This document shows positions 57,945 to 63,890 of a stretch of 64,000 nt of DNA, in pieces. Location: contig OZ024791.1 in assembly GCA_964017065.1 (NCBI GenBank), positions 6,376,547-6,440,546 on the forward strand, written 5' to 3'. The notes under the pieces were generated by a model. It was not told the DNA's origin. It saw only the letters and a list, made by a program, of their open reading frames with translations, and ran no database searches. The stretch is from Haliclona indistincta (taxonomy: Eukaryota; Porifera; Demospongiae; Haplosclerida; Chalinidae). The position numbers and the translations under genes were made by a program. How positions within the stretch are numbered: the stretch's first letter is position 1; the number at the start of each line of letters is the position of its first letter.

Positions 57945-59837
57945 AAACCAGGGTACATTAGGGGCGCTCACCCTCTGCTATTTCTCTCTTGGGGAGTCAC
58001 ACAAAATGACAATATCTAATTCCTAAACTCTGTCACTATCGGTGCATGCTTCACTCTCGAAACAAATTTCCAAATGAAAGAGACAATGCAAATACATGAT
58101 ACCTAACAAATGTCTCATTGTTGCAGACCACTTGCCTAGTGCATCATCTCTTCTGGGTAGCAGTTGGAGTAATGCAAGTATGTCTCTGCCTTGTTCCCTC
58201 TTTTCTGTTGCTTTACTGTTTGTACTCTCTGTGCATGCAGTTTGGAGAGTCTACACTGTTCGCTGCAGCTCTGGGCTTACTGGAGGCGTGTGTGAAGGCT
58301 TTCACTTGTGCTGACCTTCTAAACACACAGGTGTGATAGTGTGACTTGTGTGATACATTAGTGATGTGTGTGTCGTCACAGACACTGGCCGGTATAGTTC
58401 AAGGAGCGAGGACGGTGCTGGACGAGACACTCTCCTTTATGGATAAATGTGTCGGAATTTCTTTTGAAAACGATTTCAACTTTGCCCTGGCAGCACTTCT
58501 CTTCAAAGGTAACCAGATATCTCAAGTGCACATTCACCACACGCTAATCTCATTTCTTGTCCAGGATTCTCACACCCTCTCTCAAACATGAGAACCAAAA
58601 CTCAGCAACTGCTATCAACACTGTTCTACACTCACAGTCCCAGTGGAAGGTTTGTGTGATTCTCTATTATATCGTATTGCTCAAAAGTGAATTGATACCT
58701 TGTGACAAGTTCTTATTTTCCAGTTCCTTTTCAAATGTTTCAAATTCTCTTCTTTAGACTGCAGGTCACTGACAATAATCTTCCCTACATGACGGTTCTC
58801 TTCTCTGAGAGTGAAATATTTCGCGAGCAGCTTCGCTACCTTCAGCATCGTAAGCTCAAGACTCTAGCGTCTGTTCCTCTGATGCACGATGACGACGAGA
58901 TAACTCGTGGGAGACCAGATTCAGGCACCATTCTGCTTTCCGCCACAACTATCCACTCACACAAATCACAGATACTCTTCCTCTACATACTAGTGAGCAA
59001 AATAAGAAAAAGTATTTCATTTGACTAATTATGATAATTGTGGTGGTATTGTGATAATTTGCATAAGGTCGTGTTGACCATTATTGTGTTTCATTGTTTG
59101 CAGTCTTGTGCTTTGTTAAACACACAAGATGAGGAGAAACAAAAAATCCATTTCCTCTACAAATTCCTAGCCAATGCCAGCACTGTCTACATCGACGTGT
59201 TCCCTGTAGTGTAAGCAATCCACACCATCGCTCTATCGATACACTACTGCCCCTCCCTCTAGTCATCTCTTGCTGGTACGGCACATGTTCCAGACACTTC
59301 AGCAGAGCCAGAGTCCTGCAGTAGTGAACGCCATTCACCAAATGATCACTACAGCTGTCGGTGGGTGCCAGAGCTCACTTGTCAAGCCTACCTTTATTCA
59401 AGGTGAGAAAAGACAATGGAGACAGCTAGTATAATGCTGAATCTCTACAGATATTGGTTTTGGAGGCATGTTAGAATATTTTAGCCCATTCCCAAAGGTG
59501 AGCTTAAAAAATTATACAGTGTATGCAGCATCACTGCATTGTTTTTCCACATATTATTCTCTAGTCGGGTCCTATCCGGTCACTAAATCAAGTCACGTAT
59601 TTTAGAAAGCACCTCGATGCACTCATTCAGGAAATCTCTCCGGCAGAGCTCATCAATAAAACTCAATCAATATCATCACTCTCCTCGATAGCGGAACTAG
59701 CTCCGCCTCCTGCCCCACTACTGCCTCGTCGGACCAGCAGTTCAGCAAAGAGCTCAAGCAGTCGGGAAACCAGCCCTGAGTACCGACTTCAGAGCGGCTT
59801 GATGGTTGAGGAAGAGGACGAAGTTACCGCGTTATGA
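14975..59837 (+). CDS. NF1: Neurofibromin (Ras GTPase-activating protein), complete, 52 coding exons
   Basis: The protein accelerates GTP hydrolysis by Ras. I traced 52 exons whose phases all agree, totalling 8151 nt (2716 residues plus stop; human about 2820). Exon 1 is 14975-15028, exon 13 (21141-22951) is a single 1811-nt exon, and exon 52 is 59565-59837. The RasGAP domain spans about residues 1280-1560 (exons 20-25): arginine finger Arg1321 in TLFRGN (exon 21), FLRFINPAI (exon 22), NHVLFKKEAHM (exon 23). The Sec14 lipid-binding module follows in exons 27-28 (AGNPVFILVARKF) and the PH-like part in exons 29-31 (GSKRVVMVDSY). The C-terminal helical repeats include LEQHFLWVELGVLAHFMLTLSFNN. 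A Ser-rich tail (SSSAKSSSSRETSPEY) replaces the longer vertebrate C-terminus. Intron 16 is 23.6 kb; most others are 49-150 nt. Intron 20 has a GC donor. Other large introns: 1 (1725 nt), 11 (2095 nt), 23 (3074 nt). Confidence 0.96.
15029..16753 (+). other. NF1 intron 1
   Basis: 1725 nt between exon 1 and exon 2. It contains a (CT)n tract at about 15691-15746 flanked by two copies of a CACTCACTTCCATTCTGTC-like motif, and a second CT tract (about 16700-16749) against the acceptor TAG at 16751-16753. No coding or RNA gene is seen. Confidence 0.75.
18361..18487. repeat. (CT)n-(CCCT)n-(CT)n compound microsatellite at the NF1 exon 11 acceptor
   Basis: About 127 nt of pure pyrimidine: CT, then CCCT units, then CT again. 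It ends directly at the acceptor CAG (18488-18490) of exon 11. The symmetrical CT-CCCT-CT order suggests the CCCT block expanded inside an older CT tract. Confidence 0.95.
18968..19352. mobile_element. Fold-back element in NF1 intron 11
   Basis: Arms of about 130 nt match as reverse complements: AAAAGGATGTAGGGATAAAG near 18993 returns inverted near 19310-19330, and GACCATAGATCCCTACATCA is also mirrored. The right arm has a short extra segment (TTGCTAAC-like) and the centre is about 100 nt of unrelated sequence. No ORF. A non-autonomous inverted-repeat transposon is the simplest reading. Confidence 0.8.
20600..20717. mobile_element. Fragment of the CCGTATAGCCGG TA-element family
   Basis: The right end (AACCGGCTATACGG followed by TA) equals the terminus of the complete element at 35029-35594, and the internal AAAATCCGGTTGAAAATAACC-type sequence also matches. 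The left end is missing. It lies about 45 nt upstream of the exon 12 acceptor. Confidence 0.65.
22952..23551 (+). other. NF1 intron 13
   Basis: 600 nt, AT-rich. Near its end is a short tandem run of a GTTGTGTGTCT unit (about 23470-23516). No gene or structured element recognised. Confidence 0.7.
24712..24974 (-). CDS. Mini-gene copy A1, 69-residue predicted protein of unknown function
   Basis: Coding exon a is 24870-24974 (ATG to a GTAAGT donor) and exon b is 24712-24816 (after TCTACTGCAG, to TAA), joined in phase 0 across a 53-nt intron. An upstream leader exon ends at a GTGAGT donor near 25163, below a TATAAAA box at about 25210-25217. The product starts MSHYSKQPVQAVDQN and contains ELVVTRWSHYNRDASSQ, then CTDTQPIRYTSNGD and WGQGEKNYYQQ. 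This copy has two in-frame codon insertions (an extra Gln and an extra Ser) relative to the others. A short ATG-AAG-CTA-TGA upstream frame overlaps the start. No signal peptide or membrane segment. Function unknown; expression is not shown by sequence alone. Confidence 0.5.
25210..25217 (-). promoter_or_regulatory. TATA box of mini-gene A1
   Basis: CTATAAAAG on the minus strand lies about 50 nt upstream of the leader-exon splice donor. Confidence 0.55.
25990..26395 (-). repeat. Dispersed repeat with TGCCTCGGTGGGCGGAGCC terminus
   Basis: Read on the minus strand from 26395, it begins with a palindromic GCCTCGGTGGGCGGAGCCAC motif, then a GTCTGTCTG run, then a segment ending in GTTATGGCGTGATTTGC. 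A second, diverged copy lies in the opposite orientation at about 27628-28060. It is non-coding. Its class is unclear, possibly a SINE- or MITE-like repeat. Confidence 0.6.
26491..26747 (-). CDS. Mini-gene copy A2, 67-residue predicted protein
   Basis: Exon a 26649-26747 and exon b 26491-26595, with the same 53-nt intron and phase as A1. The product differs by Asn for Ser in MSHYNK and ends EYYQK. The stop TAA is part of AATAAA. The leader intron is expanded by about 250 nt carrying a foreign coding-like fragment (26863-26977). The leader exon ends at a weaker GTTAGT donor near 27126, and its TATATAA box is at about 27186-27194. The open frame is intact, but the insertion and the weaker donor make this copy less likely to be expressed. 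Confidence 0.45.
26863..26977 (+). pseudogene. Captured coding-like fragment, plus-strand copy
   Basis: An open stretch contains KPLDQTVLPSILPGG then LSLLNPDQKQQLFMLSDGT. The same fragment recurs inverted at 27514-27629 with nearly the same reading. It looks like part of a real exon, but I do not recognise the parent. It sits inside the leader intron of mini-gene A2 on the opposite strand, so it is probably carried by rearrangement rather than a functioning gene. Confidence 0.4.
27186..27194 (-). promoter_or_regulatory. TATA box of mini-gene A2
   Basis: TTATATAAGG on the minus strand, about 65 nt upstream of the leader-exon donor near 27126. Confidence 0.45.
27313..27448. repeat. Short tandem repeat, GATGGTCGGACATTTTTCTT unit
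   Basis: At least six irregular copies of a roughly 20-nt unit, some truncated to GACATTTTTCTTGA. It has no known role. Confidence 0.85.
27514..27629 (-). pseudogene. Captured coding-like fragment, minus-strand copy
   Basis: Inverted partner of 26863-26977. It reads KPLDQTILPSILPGG with one conservative change and then the same LSLLNPDQKQQL segment. The open frame continues a little on both sides into unrelated sequence. Confidence 0.4.
27630..28060 (+). repeat. Dispersed repeat with GGGCGGAGCCAC terminus, second copy
   Basis: Begins TTATGCCGAGGTGTGGGCGG, then a (GT)n run at about 27680-27703, then sequence ending in GTTATGGCGTGATTTGC, mirroring 25990-26395. The two copies flank the 26.4-27.6 kb block as inverted repeats. 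Confidence 0.6.
28096..28450. repeat. Minisatellite of about 57 nt, six copies
   Basis: Unit GCTGGATAGCTGTCACTAGC continuing CTGTGCTTCCATAGCACTG and TTGCTATGATCTGCTGCT, with small deletions between copies. It is open for 77 codons on the minus strand, but only as repeat translation. Confidence 0.85.
29092..29300 (-). repeat. Dispersed segment shared with 33092-33180
   Basis: About 85 nt (CAATCCATGGCTTTCTAAAG to CACCCAACCTCCTATCC) appears inverted here relative to 33092-33180. No coding role seen; the copies are part of the rearranged intron. Confidence 0.6.
29835..30091 (-). CDS. Mini-gene copy A3, 67-residue predicted protein
   Basis: Exon a 29993-30091, exon b 29835-29939. The product begins MSYYSKPVQAV (Tyr for His at residue 3) and ends KKYYRQ, with the stop inside AATAAA. 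The leader exon ends at a GTGAGT donor near 30270. The TATAAAAG box is at about 30320-30327, within the longest run of conserved upstream sequence shared with A1 and A4. The ATG-AAG-CTA-TGA upstream frame is kept. Confidence 0.5.
30320..30327 (-). promoter_or_regulatory. TATA box of mini-gene A3
   Basis: TTATAAAAGG on the minus strand, about 50 nt upstream of the leader-exon donor. Confidence 0.55.
30480..31026. mobile_element. Inverted-repeat element with about 190-nt arms
   Basis: 30480-30675 returns as reverse complement at about 30845-31026 (AATGAGAGTGAGCG, GGAGCGGGACACTC, TTGATTAAAAATTGCACC, GATAGACTTGTGATGGCC). The loop is about 170 nt. Short frames inside are by-products of the palindrome. 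No clear target duplication. Confidence 0.8.
31090..32110. repeat. CCGGTCA-rich repeat segment, copy 1
   Basis: Built of degenerate 60-80-nt units that each carry AGCTCCGGTCAC or AGACCCGGTCAT. It ends with three 36-nt units around 31806-31935 (GCAAGCTTATCATGTATGAC). Other copies: 33365-33790, 37245-38975, 41345-42480, 44345-46235. No stable reading frame. Confidence 0.75.
32495..32754 (-). CDS. Mini-gene copy A4, 68-residue predicted protein (reference copy)
   Basis: Leader exon about 32935-32910 with donor GTGAGT. Intron 32778-32909. Coding exon a 32653-32754 (34 codons, donor GTAAGT), intron 32600-32652 (53 nt, acceptor TCTACTGCAG), exon b 32495-32599 ending TAA inside AATAAA. The product begins MSHYSKQPVQAVDQNC, continues TEELVVTRWSHHNRDASQ, then CTDTQPIRYTSNGDHTQQC, ILVVWGQGEKEYYQQ. 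An in-frame stop precedes the ATG in exon a, so the frame is complete. This copy alone has lost the upstream ATG (ACAAGAAGCAATGAG). No homologue known to me. Confidence 0.55.
32959..32965 (-). promoter_or_regulatory. TATA box of mini-gene A4
   Basis: CTATAAAAG on the minus strand, 50 nt before the leader-exon donor (32909). A start of transcription near 32935 is inferred from the usual TATA spacing. Confidence 0.55.
33365..33790. repeat. CCGGTCA-rich repeat segment, copy 2 (short)
   Basis: Shares the first 400 nt of the other copies and then breaks off into the 67-nt tandem repeat at 33790. Confidence 0.7.
33790..33985. repeat. 67-nt tandem repeat, about three copies
   Basis: Unit: ATCAGTGAATATTTTAATCG, TTTGTAGACACCTGAGACC, TGATTTGTAGAGACCATATC. 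The first copy lacks the middle part. Confidence 0.85.
34783..35969 (-). CDS. Mini-gene copy B1 (second subfamily), 60-residue predicted protein
   Basis: Exon a 35859-35969 (37 codons, MDCRPIEAVEYSKETSELVV then TTGWRHTTYQRRRDDSQ, donor GTAAGC). Exon b 34783-34854 (after TCTCCATTGTAG; CTDNDITDDRRLVWAKGKRC then YKH and TAA). The intron is phase 0 at exactly the place it occupies in subfamily A, after SQ and before CTD. The DNA is strongly diverged from subfamily A but the protein pattern is kept. The TATAAAAG box is at 36033-36039. There is no separate leader exon. The intron is 1004 nt because a 566-bp TA element is inserted in it; copy B2 has 303 nt. No AATAAA lies at the stop, unlike subfamily A. 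Confidence 0.5.
35029..35594. mobile_element. 566-bp TA-target inverted-repeat element (Tc1/mariner-type MITE)
   Basis: Termini CCGTATAGCCGGTT and AACCGGCTATACGG with TA on both sides (35027-35028, 35595-35596). The duplicated locus at about 47000-47010 keeps the uninterrupted sequence CCCACTATGCACAA, so the ends and the TA target duplication are fixed by an empty site. It has no coding capacity. It sits in the intron of mini-gene B1. Confidence 0.9.
36033..36039 (-). promoter_or_regulatory. TATA box of mini-gene B1
   Basis: CTATAAAAGC on the minus strand, 64 nt upstream of the ATG at 35969. The same box is kept in copy B2 at 47303-47309. Confidence 0.55.
36890..37046. mobile_element. 157-bp palindromic element with TTAA ends
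   Basis: TTAAAGCACCGCTC at the left returns inverted as GAGCGGTGCTTTAA at the right. The arms continue through CTCTACGCAATATAATAGCAC. TTAA at both edges (36890-36893 and 37043-37046) could be a piggyBac-type target duplication or part of the terminal repeat. Confidence 0.8.
37245..38975. repeat. CCGGTCA-rich repeat segment, copy 3 (interrupted)
   Basis: Same module as 31090-32110, split by the insertion at 37410-37975. It has only one unit of the 45-nt minisatellite (about 38515-38555). Confidence 0.75.
37410..37975. mobile_element. 566-bp inverted-repeat element with 7-8-bp target duplication
   Basis: Ends CAAGAGTATA and TATACTCTTG, arms of about 80 nt (AGAGAGAGTATCGAACG, ACAAACACTCTGTGCGAAGT). 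GTCACTC flanks both sides (37403-37409, 37976-37982). Paralogous positions at 41500 and 44490 keep the unbroken CCGGTCACTCTAAATCAAC. A 7- or 8-bp duplication (one base is ambiguous) points to the hAT superfamily or a relative. No transposase; a 105-codon frame inside has no recognisable product. Confidence 0.9.
39380..39636 (-). CDS. Mini-gene copy A5, 67-residue predicted protein
   Basis: Exon a 39538-39636, exon b 39380-39484, leader donor GTGAGT at 39785, leader intron 39660-39785 (126 nt). One change hits the conserved motif: RDASQ is RAASQ. The C-terminus is NYYRQ with the stop in AATAAA. The leader region belongs to the TATATAAAAGG type shared with A2 and A6, different from A1/A3/A4. 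Confidence 0.5.
39845..39853 (-). promoter_or_regulatory. TATA box of mini-gene A5
   Basis: TTATATAAAAGG on the minus strand, upstream of the leader-exon donor at 39785. Confidence 0.55.
40694..40776 (-). pseudogene. Decayed mini-gene exon b, copy 1
   Basis: The DNA aligns with exon b of subfamily A (ACTAGTAACGGAGAC, then a tail that would read REKSCYKQQ), but that frame has several stops between. A second copy lies at 44088-44169. It is probably a relic of a third subfamily. The other frame is open but does not resemble the family. Confidence 0.4.
41345..42480. repeat. CCGGTCA-rich repeat segment, copy 4
   Basis: Same module order as copy 3 without the insertion; it gives the empty site for 37410-37975. 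Confidence 0.75.
42868..43124 (-). CDS. Mini-gene copy A6, 67-residue predicted protein
   Basis: Exon a 43026-43124 (MSHYSKPVQAVDQNC.., RDASQ intact), exon b 42868-42972 (ends NYYQQ, stop in AATAAA), 53-nt intron between. The leader donor GTGAGT is at about 43284 and the TATATAAAAGG box at 43344-43352. The frame and all splice signals are intact. Confidence 0.52.
43344..43352 (-). promoter_or_regulatory. TATA box of mini-gene A6
   Basis: TTATATAAAAGGCC on the minus strand, about 65 nt upstream of the leader-exon donor. Confidence 0.55.
44088..44169 (-). pseudogene. Decayed mini-gene exon b, copy 2
   Basis: Paralogue of 40694-40776 in the next tandem unit. It has the same in-frame stops. Confidence 0.4.
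44345..46235. repeat. CCGGTCA-rich repeat segment, copy 5, with expanded minisatellite
   Basis: Same module as copies 1-4, lengthened by the 45-nt array at 45016-45846. Followed from 46235 by unrelated sequence with a GCTGCGTTCACACAGG motif used twice. Confidence 0.75.
45016..45846. repeat. 45-nt minisatellite, about 18 units
   Basis: Unit TGGCTGCTTAGCCTCTCCAC then AGCACTCCTGCAAGCTTATCA, with 36-nt shortened units near the right end. Because 45 is a multiple of three it is open in several frames (for example a 15-residue repeat SPQHSCKLIMYGCLA). I read these as translation of a repeat, not a gene. The same site has one to three units in paralogous copies. Confidence 0.95.
46751..47239 (-). 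CDS. Mini-gene copy B2 (second subfamily), 61-residue predicted protein
   Basis: Exon a 47129-47239 (MDCRPIEAVEYSKETSELVV, then TTGWRHTIHQRRRDASQ, donor GTAAGC). Exon b 46751-46825 (CTDNDTTDNRRLLVWAKGKR, then CYKH and TAA), intron 46826-47128 (303 nt). Compared with B1 it has one extra Leu codon and DASQ instead of DDSQ, which is the form used by subfamily A. TATAAAAG at 47303-47309. The intron lacks the TA element of B1. Confidence 0.5.
47303..47309 (-). promoter_or_regulatory. TATA box of mini-gene B2
   Basis: CTATAAAAGC on the minus strand, 64 nt upstream of the ATG at 47239. Confidence 0.55.
47762..47953 (-). pseudogene. THAP-type zinc-finger fragment
   Basis: From ATG at 47953 the frame reads MPGQRCTVCGTSRTTNPEET and includes RALWLKEFSL and RVCSLHCPDGD. 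The pattern C-x2-C-x42-C-x2-H with a central Trp is the THAP DNA-binding domain found in P-element-type transposases and THAP transcription factors. The frame stops soon after, and no transposase or downstream exon is recognisable, so it is either a lone exon or a relic. It is antisense to NF1 inside intron 16. Confidence 0.65.
48585..49341 (+). other. NF1 intron 18
   Basis: 757 nt. It contains a GC-rich segment with two short hairpins (GGGGGGTGTCCCCCC and GGGGCAGAGCCCC at about 48870-48912), flanked by TTAACCCTTTAAGG and CTAAAGAGTTAATG. It may be another small element, but the arms are weak. No gene seen. Confidence 0.5.
50037..50179. repeat. (CT)n tract at the NF1 exon 22 acceptor
   Basis: About 140 nt of CT with a few interruptions (GTGTCT, CCATTT), ending four bases before the acceptor AG at 50183-50184. 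Confidence 0.95.
50655..52415. mobile_element. Outer inverted-repeat element in NF1 intron 23
   Basis: Left end TTATAGCAGGTAATTTTGG with TTTTGGCGAAT repeats; right end mirrors it (ATTCGCCAAAG..CCCGCTATACTGTAG). The termini resemble the TATAGCGGG family of the 70-bp element at 54460. It is split by the inner element at 50776-52322. Confidence 0.6.
50776..52322. mobile_element. 1547-bp inner inverted-repeat element
   Basis: GGGTCATTCCATATCATTTC at 50776 returns as its reverse complement at 52303-52322. The arms are nearly identical for over 280 nt (GCATCGTCAATTTTAATTTTC, AACCACGCCCACAAACTTTG), the left arm having about 170 nt missing from the right. The interior (about 51230-52000) is AT-rich and non-coding. 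Confidence 0.85.
52430..53535. repeat. 38-nt satellite array, about 29 units
   Basis: Unit GTTGACTGTTTCCACAATAC then CACAAGGCACAAGCAGTA, with a 30-nt variant (GTTGACTTTTTTCAATTTCC..) inserted at intervals. All minus-strand frames are open over long stretches, up to 387 codons, because the unit lacks stops and 38 is not a multiple of three. This is not a gene. Confidence 0.95.
54387..54955 (+). other. NF1 intron 27
   Basis: 569 nt. It contains the 70-bp element at 54460-54529 and a GATTCTGCAGTG motif used twice at about 54623-54660. No gene seen. Confidence 0.7.
54460..54529. mobile_element. 70-bp TA-flanked micro-MITE
   Basis: CCGTATAGCGGG at the left and CCCTGCTATACGG at the right, TA on both sides (54458-54459, 54530-54531), with TTTTTGCGAATT/ATTCGCGAAAA continuing the inverted repeat. 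It shares the CCGTATAGC terminus with the 566-bp element at 35029. Confidence 0.8.
55512..55543. repeat. (CT)n tract in NF1 intron 30
   Basis: About 32 nt of CT upstream of the acceptor CCAG at 55570-55573, here separated from it by 27 nt of mixed pyrimidines. Confidence 0.9.
57897..57942. repeat. (CA)n microsatellite in NF1 intron 43
   Basis: About 46 nt of CA just after the donor of exon 43. Confidence 0.95.
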
Positions 59838-62415
59838 TAGTTTGGTAGTAATAATAGAATTCAGCACCATTTTTCGAACTGTGTTTTTCAGGTTGATTCA
59901 TTCAGTTCATTTACTTGTGGCTCATAGTTCGTGACCAGATTGACTGTTTGTTTGTTTGTTTGTATTACTGCGCTTGTTGTATCATACACAATATAAAGAT
60001 ATTTTTTATACTAAACTGAATTGAGCATGTGTGAACGTGATGAAAGCGACTTGATTGCACAATAATTGAGTTTGGTGGTCACGTATCTAGCCCATGGTTA
60101 TCTATGTGAATGAAACCAGACTCCCTTGACATCCGCTTTGATAGATTGCTTGGTCGTGACTGCTTACGTCACAACTCGAAAATGTGCAACGTTGCCCAAT
60201 CTGATTACCCTTTATTTTTCATTGATGTCTTGTATCAATAAACGATGTCATACTCTTTATAATGTGATAATTATGCATCTAAGCTAAGGGCAAAGTTGAA
60301 CTAAGCGTCTGGTATGTATACAAAGCACTTTAATAAAATCATGGGTGTGAGAATCATCGCCCATCATGCAAAACAGTGTGATATCAAGTTTTTAAAAGGA
60401 GATAGCACCAGTTCTGACTGCCCACTCGGCCTTTGACGGCACATTTTAATCTGGTGATATAACTAATCGATCTTTGTCGCCTGTCTTTGATCTGATAATG
60501 ACATCGTAACCCTCAACACACTGGGATGTGGTGTCAGAGTTTCTAGGAAAGATACCATATCTGGGTGAGTAGGACCTGCTAAGATGGGATGTGCGCTAGT
60601 CAACACAATAGATCATTCCCAAACAACAGATGTGAAGTTCCTACAATGCTGTTGCTAATCACGTTAGAACTGCGAAACAATGCACTGCACCCAATAGACA
60701 AAGCATCCATCATTCAACAGAATGCTGGCAGCTGTGGTTGAATATTGAATCAAAATTGATGGAATACTTGTCGATGGTTCTCACCGGGTCAATTCACTGT
60801 CCAACTATTGATGGATGGTTCATTGGGTAAAATTATCACCTAGAGACTATCAATAGATAGAATTACGTCAAGAGGCAAGCTGTGTAATCAGTAGAACAAG
60901 CCTGTGTTGGATACCAGTGGCGATCATGGAATGTAGTGTCACTGAAAGTCTGTTGCCGCAGAATTGGGTTAAATTTTGTTACTTCAATTTTGCTGCTTAC
61001 AAATTTTTTAGCTCTGAGATTAAAAAATTTTGAACAATACTACAACACAAGCTGTTTTGTTACAACCTTATCTACTGTTAGTGGTAGGAGGAGAGATGAG
61101 AGAGAGACAGTCTTGCAACAGTGAATGAGCTTTGCTCTGCTGATGGTAGTGACCTGTTGAGAATAGAACCACACTCACGATAAGAAAAAAATCTTGAGCA
61201 AAAATTTGTGCTTGAAGGAACAAATTTATGCTCTTCAGTATACTATCCCATGTTGTATCAGTTCAGTGAAGTAACACCATCTCGATCACATAGAGTGTGA
61301 AAGAGAAATACGATACGCATCAGCCATGCAGACAGGAACATTGGGCGCTGAGATCATAATTGAGTAACGAAACAGATAATTGAAGTAAACAGGTTAATAT
61401 GTAAACACAAAGAAGTTGTTTACTGTTTGCAGTTCAAACAATTAGCATTTTGTTAGCAAGTATGGTAACAGGAGTCGAAGCACTTTCGATTGGTAATTCT
61501 TGAGTGGGTGGTGTTATTTGAACAGCTAATGCAGTTAAGGACTCATGAATTCTTAGGAATCTTGAATATGGAGCTTTGAACAGCATCAACTATTGGAAAT
61601 TTACTCACAAAAAGAAGCTGCCTTTGCTATCTGTTAAGGCGGGGTCAACTAGAAATGCGTGTAACGGCTTAACTGTCAAATTTAATGATTTTGGCAGCTC
61701 ATCGTCTGCAACCAGGTACGTCTATATTGACATTCCTGAAATTTGTAAAATGGTCACACATCAACCACAACTATTACCACACCTATGCTATCACGTTCAC
61801 AAAAAAAAATACACACTAGTACAGCAGCTGTACAACACTTATCACTTGCACAACACTTATCACACGCATGTTAACTATTACATAATGCACTTTGTGGAGC
61901 AGCCATATGAAGATGGCTCCACATAGGGCAGCTGTATTAGATGCATTACATGGAGCCATCTTTGTAGGGTTCCTCTCTGTCGAACCACCGTATTGGATTT
62001 CAGGATGCCTCTGCCAGCCTGAGCATGTTTGCCGGAATCTCTCGTAAATATGAGTACTCTTGTATAAACAATAACATAGTTACGATAATAGGGAAATTTT
62101 GAATCCAACTCTCGACCAGTTAGTGATTAGATGTTTGAAGACCACAACACACGCTAGTACGAGTGCATGCTTGGCGGCTCAAGGGGATTGCCTTAATCTA
62201 CCACGCTATCCTGGCTTCCTTAAAAGCAGTGTAGAACCCACTTCACTGTGAAATGCTTGCTTAGCTCTGATCAAATTATCGCATAACGCTGCTAAGTTGA
62301 TCAATCGAGCCGCCGGCATGCGCCGGTTCTACAAAGCAAACTTGAGTTGCTATGCAGATAGCAGCAAGTTTGTTGCTATGCAGACAACATCAAACATATT
62401 GCATTCCATACTTAC
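59838..62415. other. NF1 3' flank and intergenic region
   Basis: AT-rich sequence with no recognised gene. It holds the NF1 3' untranslated region and candidate poly(A) signals. A short inverted repeat (GAAGATGGCTCCA / TGGAGCCATCTT) lies at about 61910-61963. A 116-codon frame at 61576 has no recognisable product. The 3' exons of the minus-strand gene beginning at 62416 may extend into 62200-62415 but I could not define them. Confidence 0.6.
60237..60242 (+). terminator. Candidate NF1 poly(A) signal
   Basis: AATAAA 400 nt after the NF1 stop. A second AATAAA lies near 60334. Which one is used cannot be told from sequence. Confidence 0.4.
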
Positions 62416-63890
62416 TGGTCTGTACTTGAAACTGTGGCAGATTTAGCAAAGCTGTGAAAACTTCTTCAAGCTGAGCCACTCCTTCCAACAGCTAAAAAAA
62501 ACACATCAATGCTTGCATTTTCCACAATTATTTTTTATGGCTTGCACACCTCATTTAAAATTGTCATGTGCATGTTGACACGTTTCATGCAAGCACCTAG
62601 CTCGCCCAGTTTGGGTGCATCTCTGTTAGTCCAGGGCTGTATCTCGGACTGGTAACTGTGACTAAAATCTTCAAGTAGCTGAGAGAATGTCTGCAGCGAT
62701 ACGGAGAGTGATTTCAGGTAGTCATCTAGAGCATTGTGATCAACAGGAGAATATTTATGCTGTAAGGAGAGACCAGTAACAAAATGAAGGAAAGTGAATC
62801 ATGATTCTGCTGACAGATTGTTCCATTTGCTGAAGTTGTCGGTGTCTGTCAGCGAGCAGGCCCTGGGCTTGTTCTACTTCGTCTTTGAGGTTGGTAACAT
62901 TACGTCTGCAAACCAAACAATATAAGGTTTCTCATCACTTATAACATTACGAGGTGATGTCCCTAAACTAACAGATTTTGATATTTTATTTCTATCGAAG
63001 TATTTATATTTACATTTCTACATAAATATTTTAAGTACCAAGCCATGAAAAACATAATTGCTTAGCTGCCTCAATGTCTATATGTCCAGTACCACCTGGC
63101 AGTTAGCTGGACACCTGTGCGCCAGTATTGCTTCAGTAATAGGCATTGTCAGACATATAGACAGATAGGTCAAGAACTCCCATTAGTACATGATGTGGGA
63201 CCTACAGACGGCCCACTTGGACACATCAGTGAACCACAGCCTCAACAGCTGAACACTGTGTTTAGGAGGAGGGCTGGTTGCTGGTAGCTTGCTACAGGCT
63301 TCTCACTGTTATTCCAATAATTATTGCGACCTCTAAGTACTCTTTACTCCTCAGTCAGCTACTGCCACATGTCTGTTATAGTAAACCAGTACAAGTTGAC
63401 TATTAATATCCATACCTATCGACTAATCCATGCTTATATTGACTCATCCACACCTATTGACTCAGACTATAAACATCCACGTCTAACGACTCAGACTATA
63501 AACATCCACACCTATCCTCATCCAAGTCTATCGACTCAGACTATAACATCCACACCTATCGACTCATCCAAGTCTATCGACTCAGACTATAAACATCCAC
63601 ACCTATCGACTCATCCAAGTCTATCGACTCAGACTATAAACATCCACACCTATCGACTCATCCAAGTCTATCGACTCAGACTATAAACATCCACACCCAT
63701 CGACTCAGCCTATTACCTCATTTTGACTCAGCTTATTTTTATACTGACTGACCTCTTGTTTTCTGGGCTCTTGATGCCGCAAGCTAGAGCAATGTCAGGA
63801 GGGATCAGAGAGATTGAGGAGGGACACAGAGAGGACAAGTCATGGCGACGGCTTAGATCATCCACAAAGAAACAACACTGCTGCCAGCTT
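62416..63890 (-). CDS. Coiled-coil protein, possibly augmin subunit HAUS7; four internal exons
   Basis: Four exons join in phase: 63753-63890, 62815-62905, 62550-62759, 62416-62491, about 171 residues. Segments: DLSRRHDLSSLCPSSISLIP; KDEVEQAQGLLADRHRQLQQ (coiled coil); DHNALDDYLKSLSVSLQTF; RVNMHMTILNELLEGVAQLEE. The order (LCP-like motif, coiled coil, a LD..L...L..F..L helix, then an N..LLE.V helix) resembles the C-terminal half of vertebrate HAUS7, which helps recruit gamma-tubulin to spindle microtubules. This rests on my alignment by eye only. The start lies right of the window and the last exon was not found. The intron 62906-63752 carries a 48-nt minisatellite. Confidence 0.55.
63415..63705. 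repeat. 48-nt minisatellite in an intron
   Basis: Unit CTATCGACTCAGACTATAAA then CATCCACACCTATCGACTCATCCAAGT, about five to six copies with partial units at the left. The 120-codon plus-strand frame across it is repeat translation. Confidence 0.9.
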
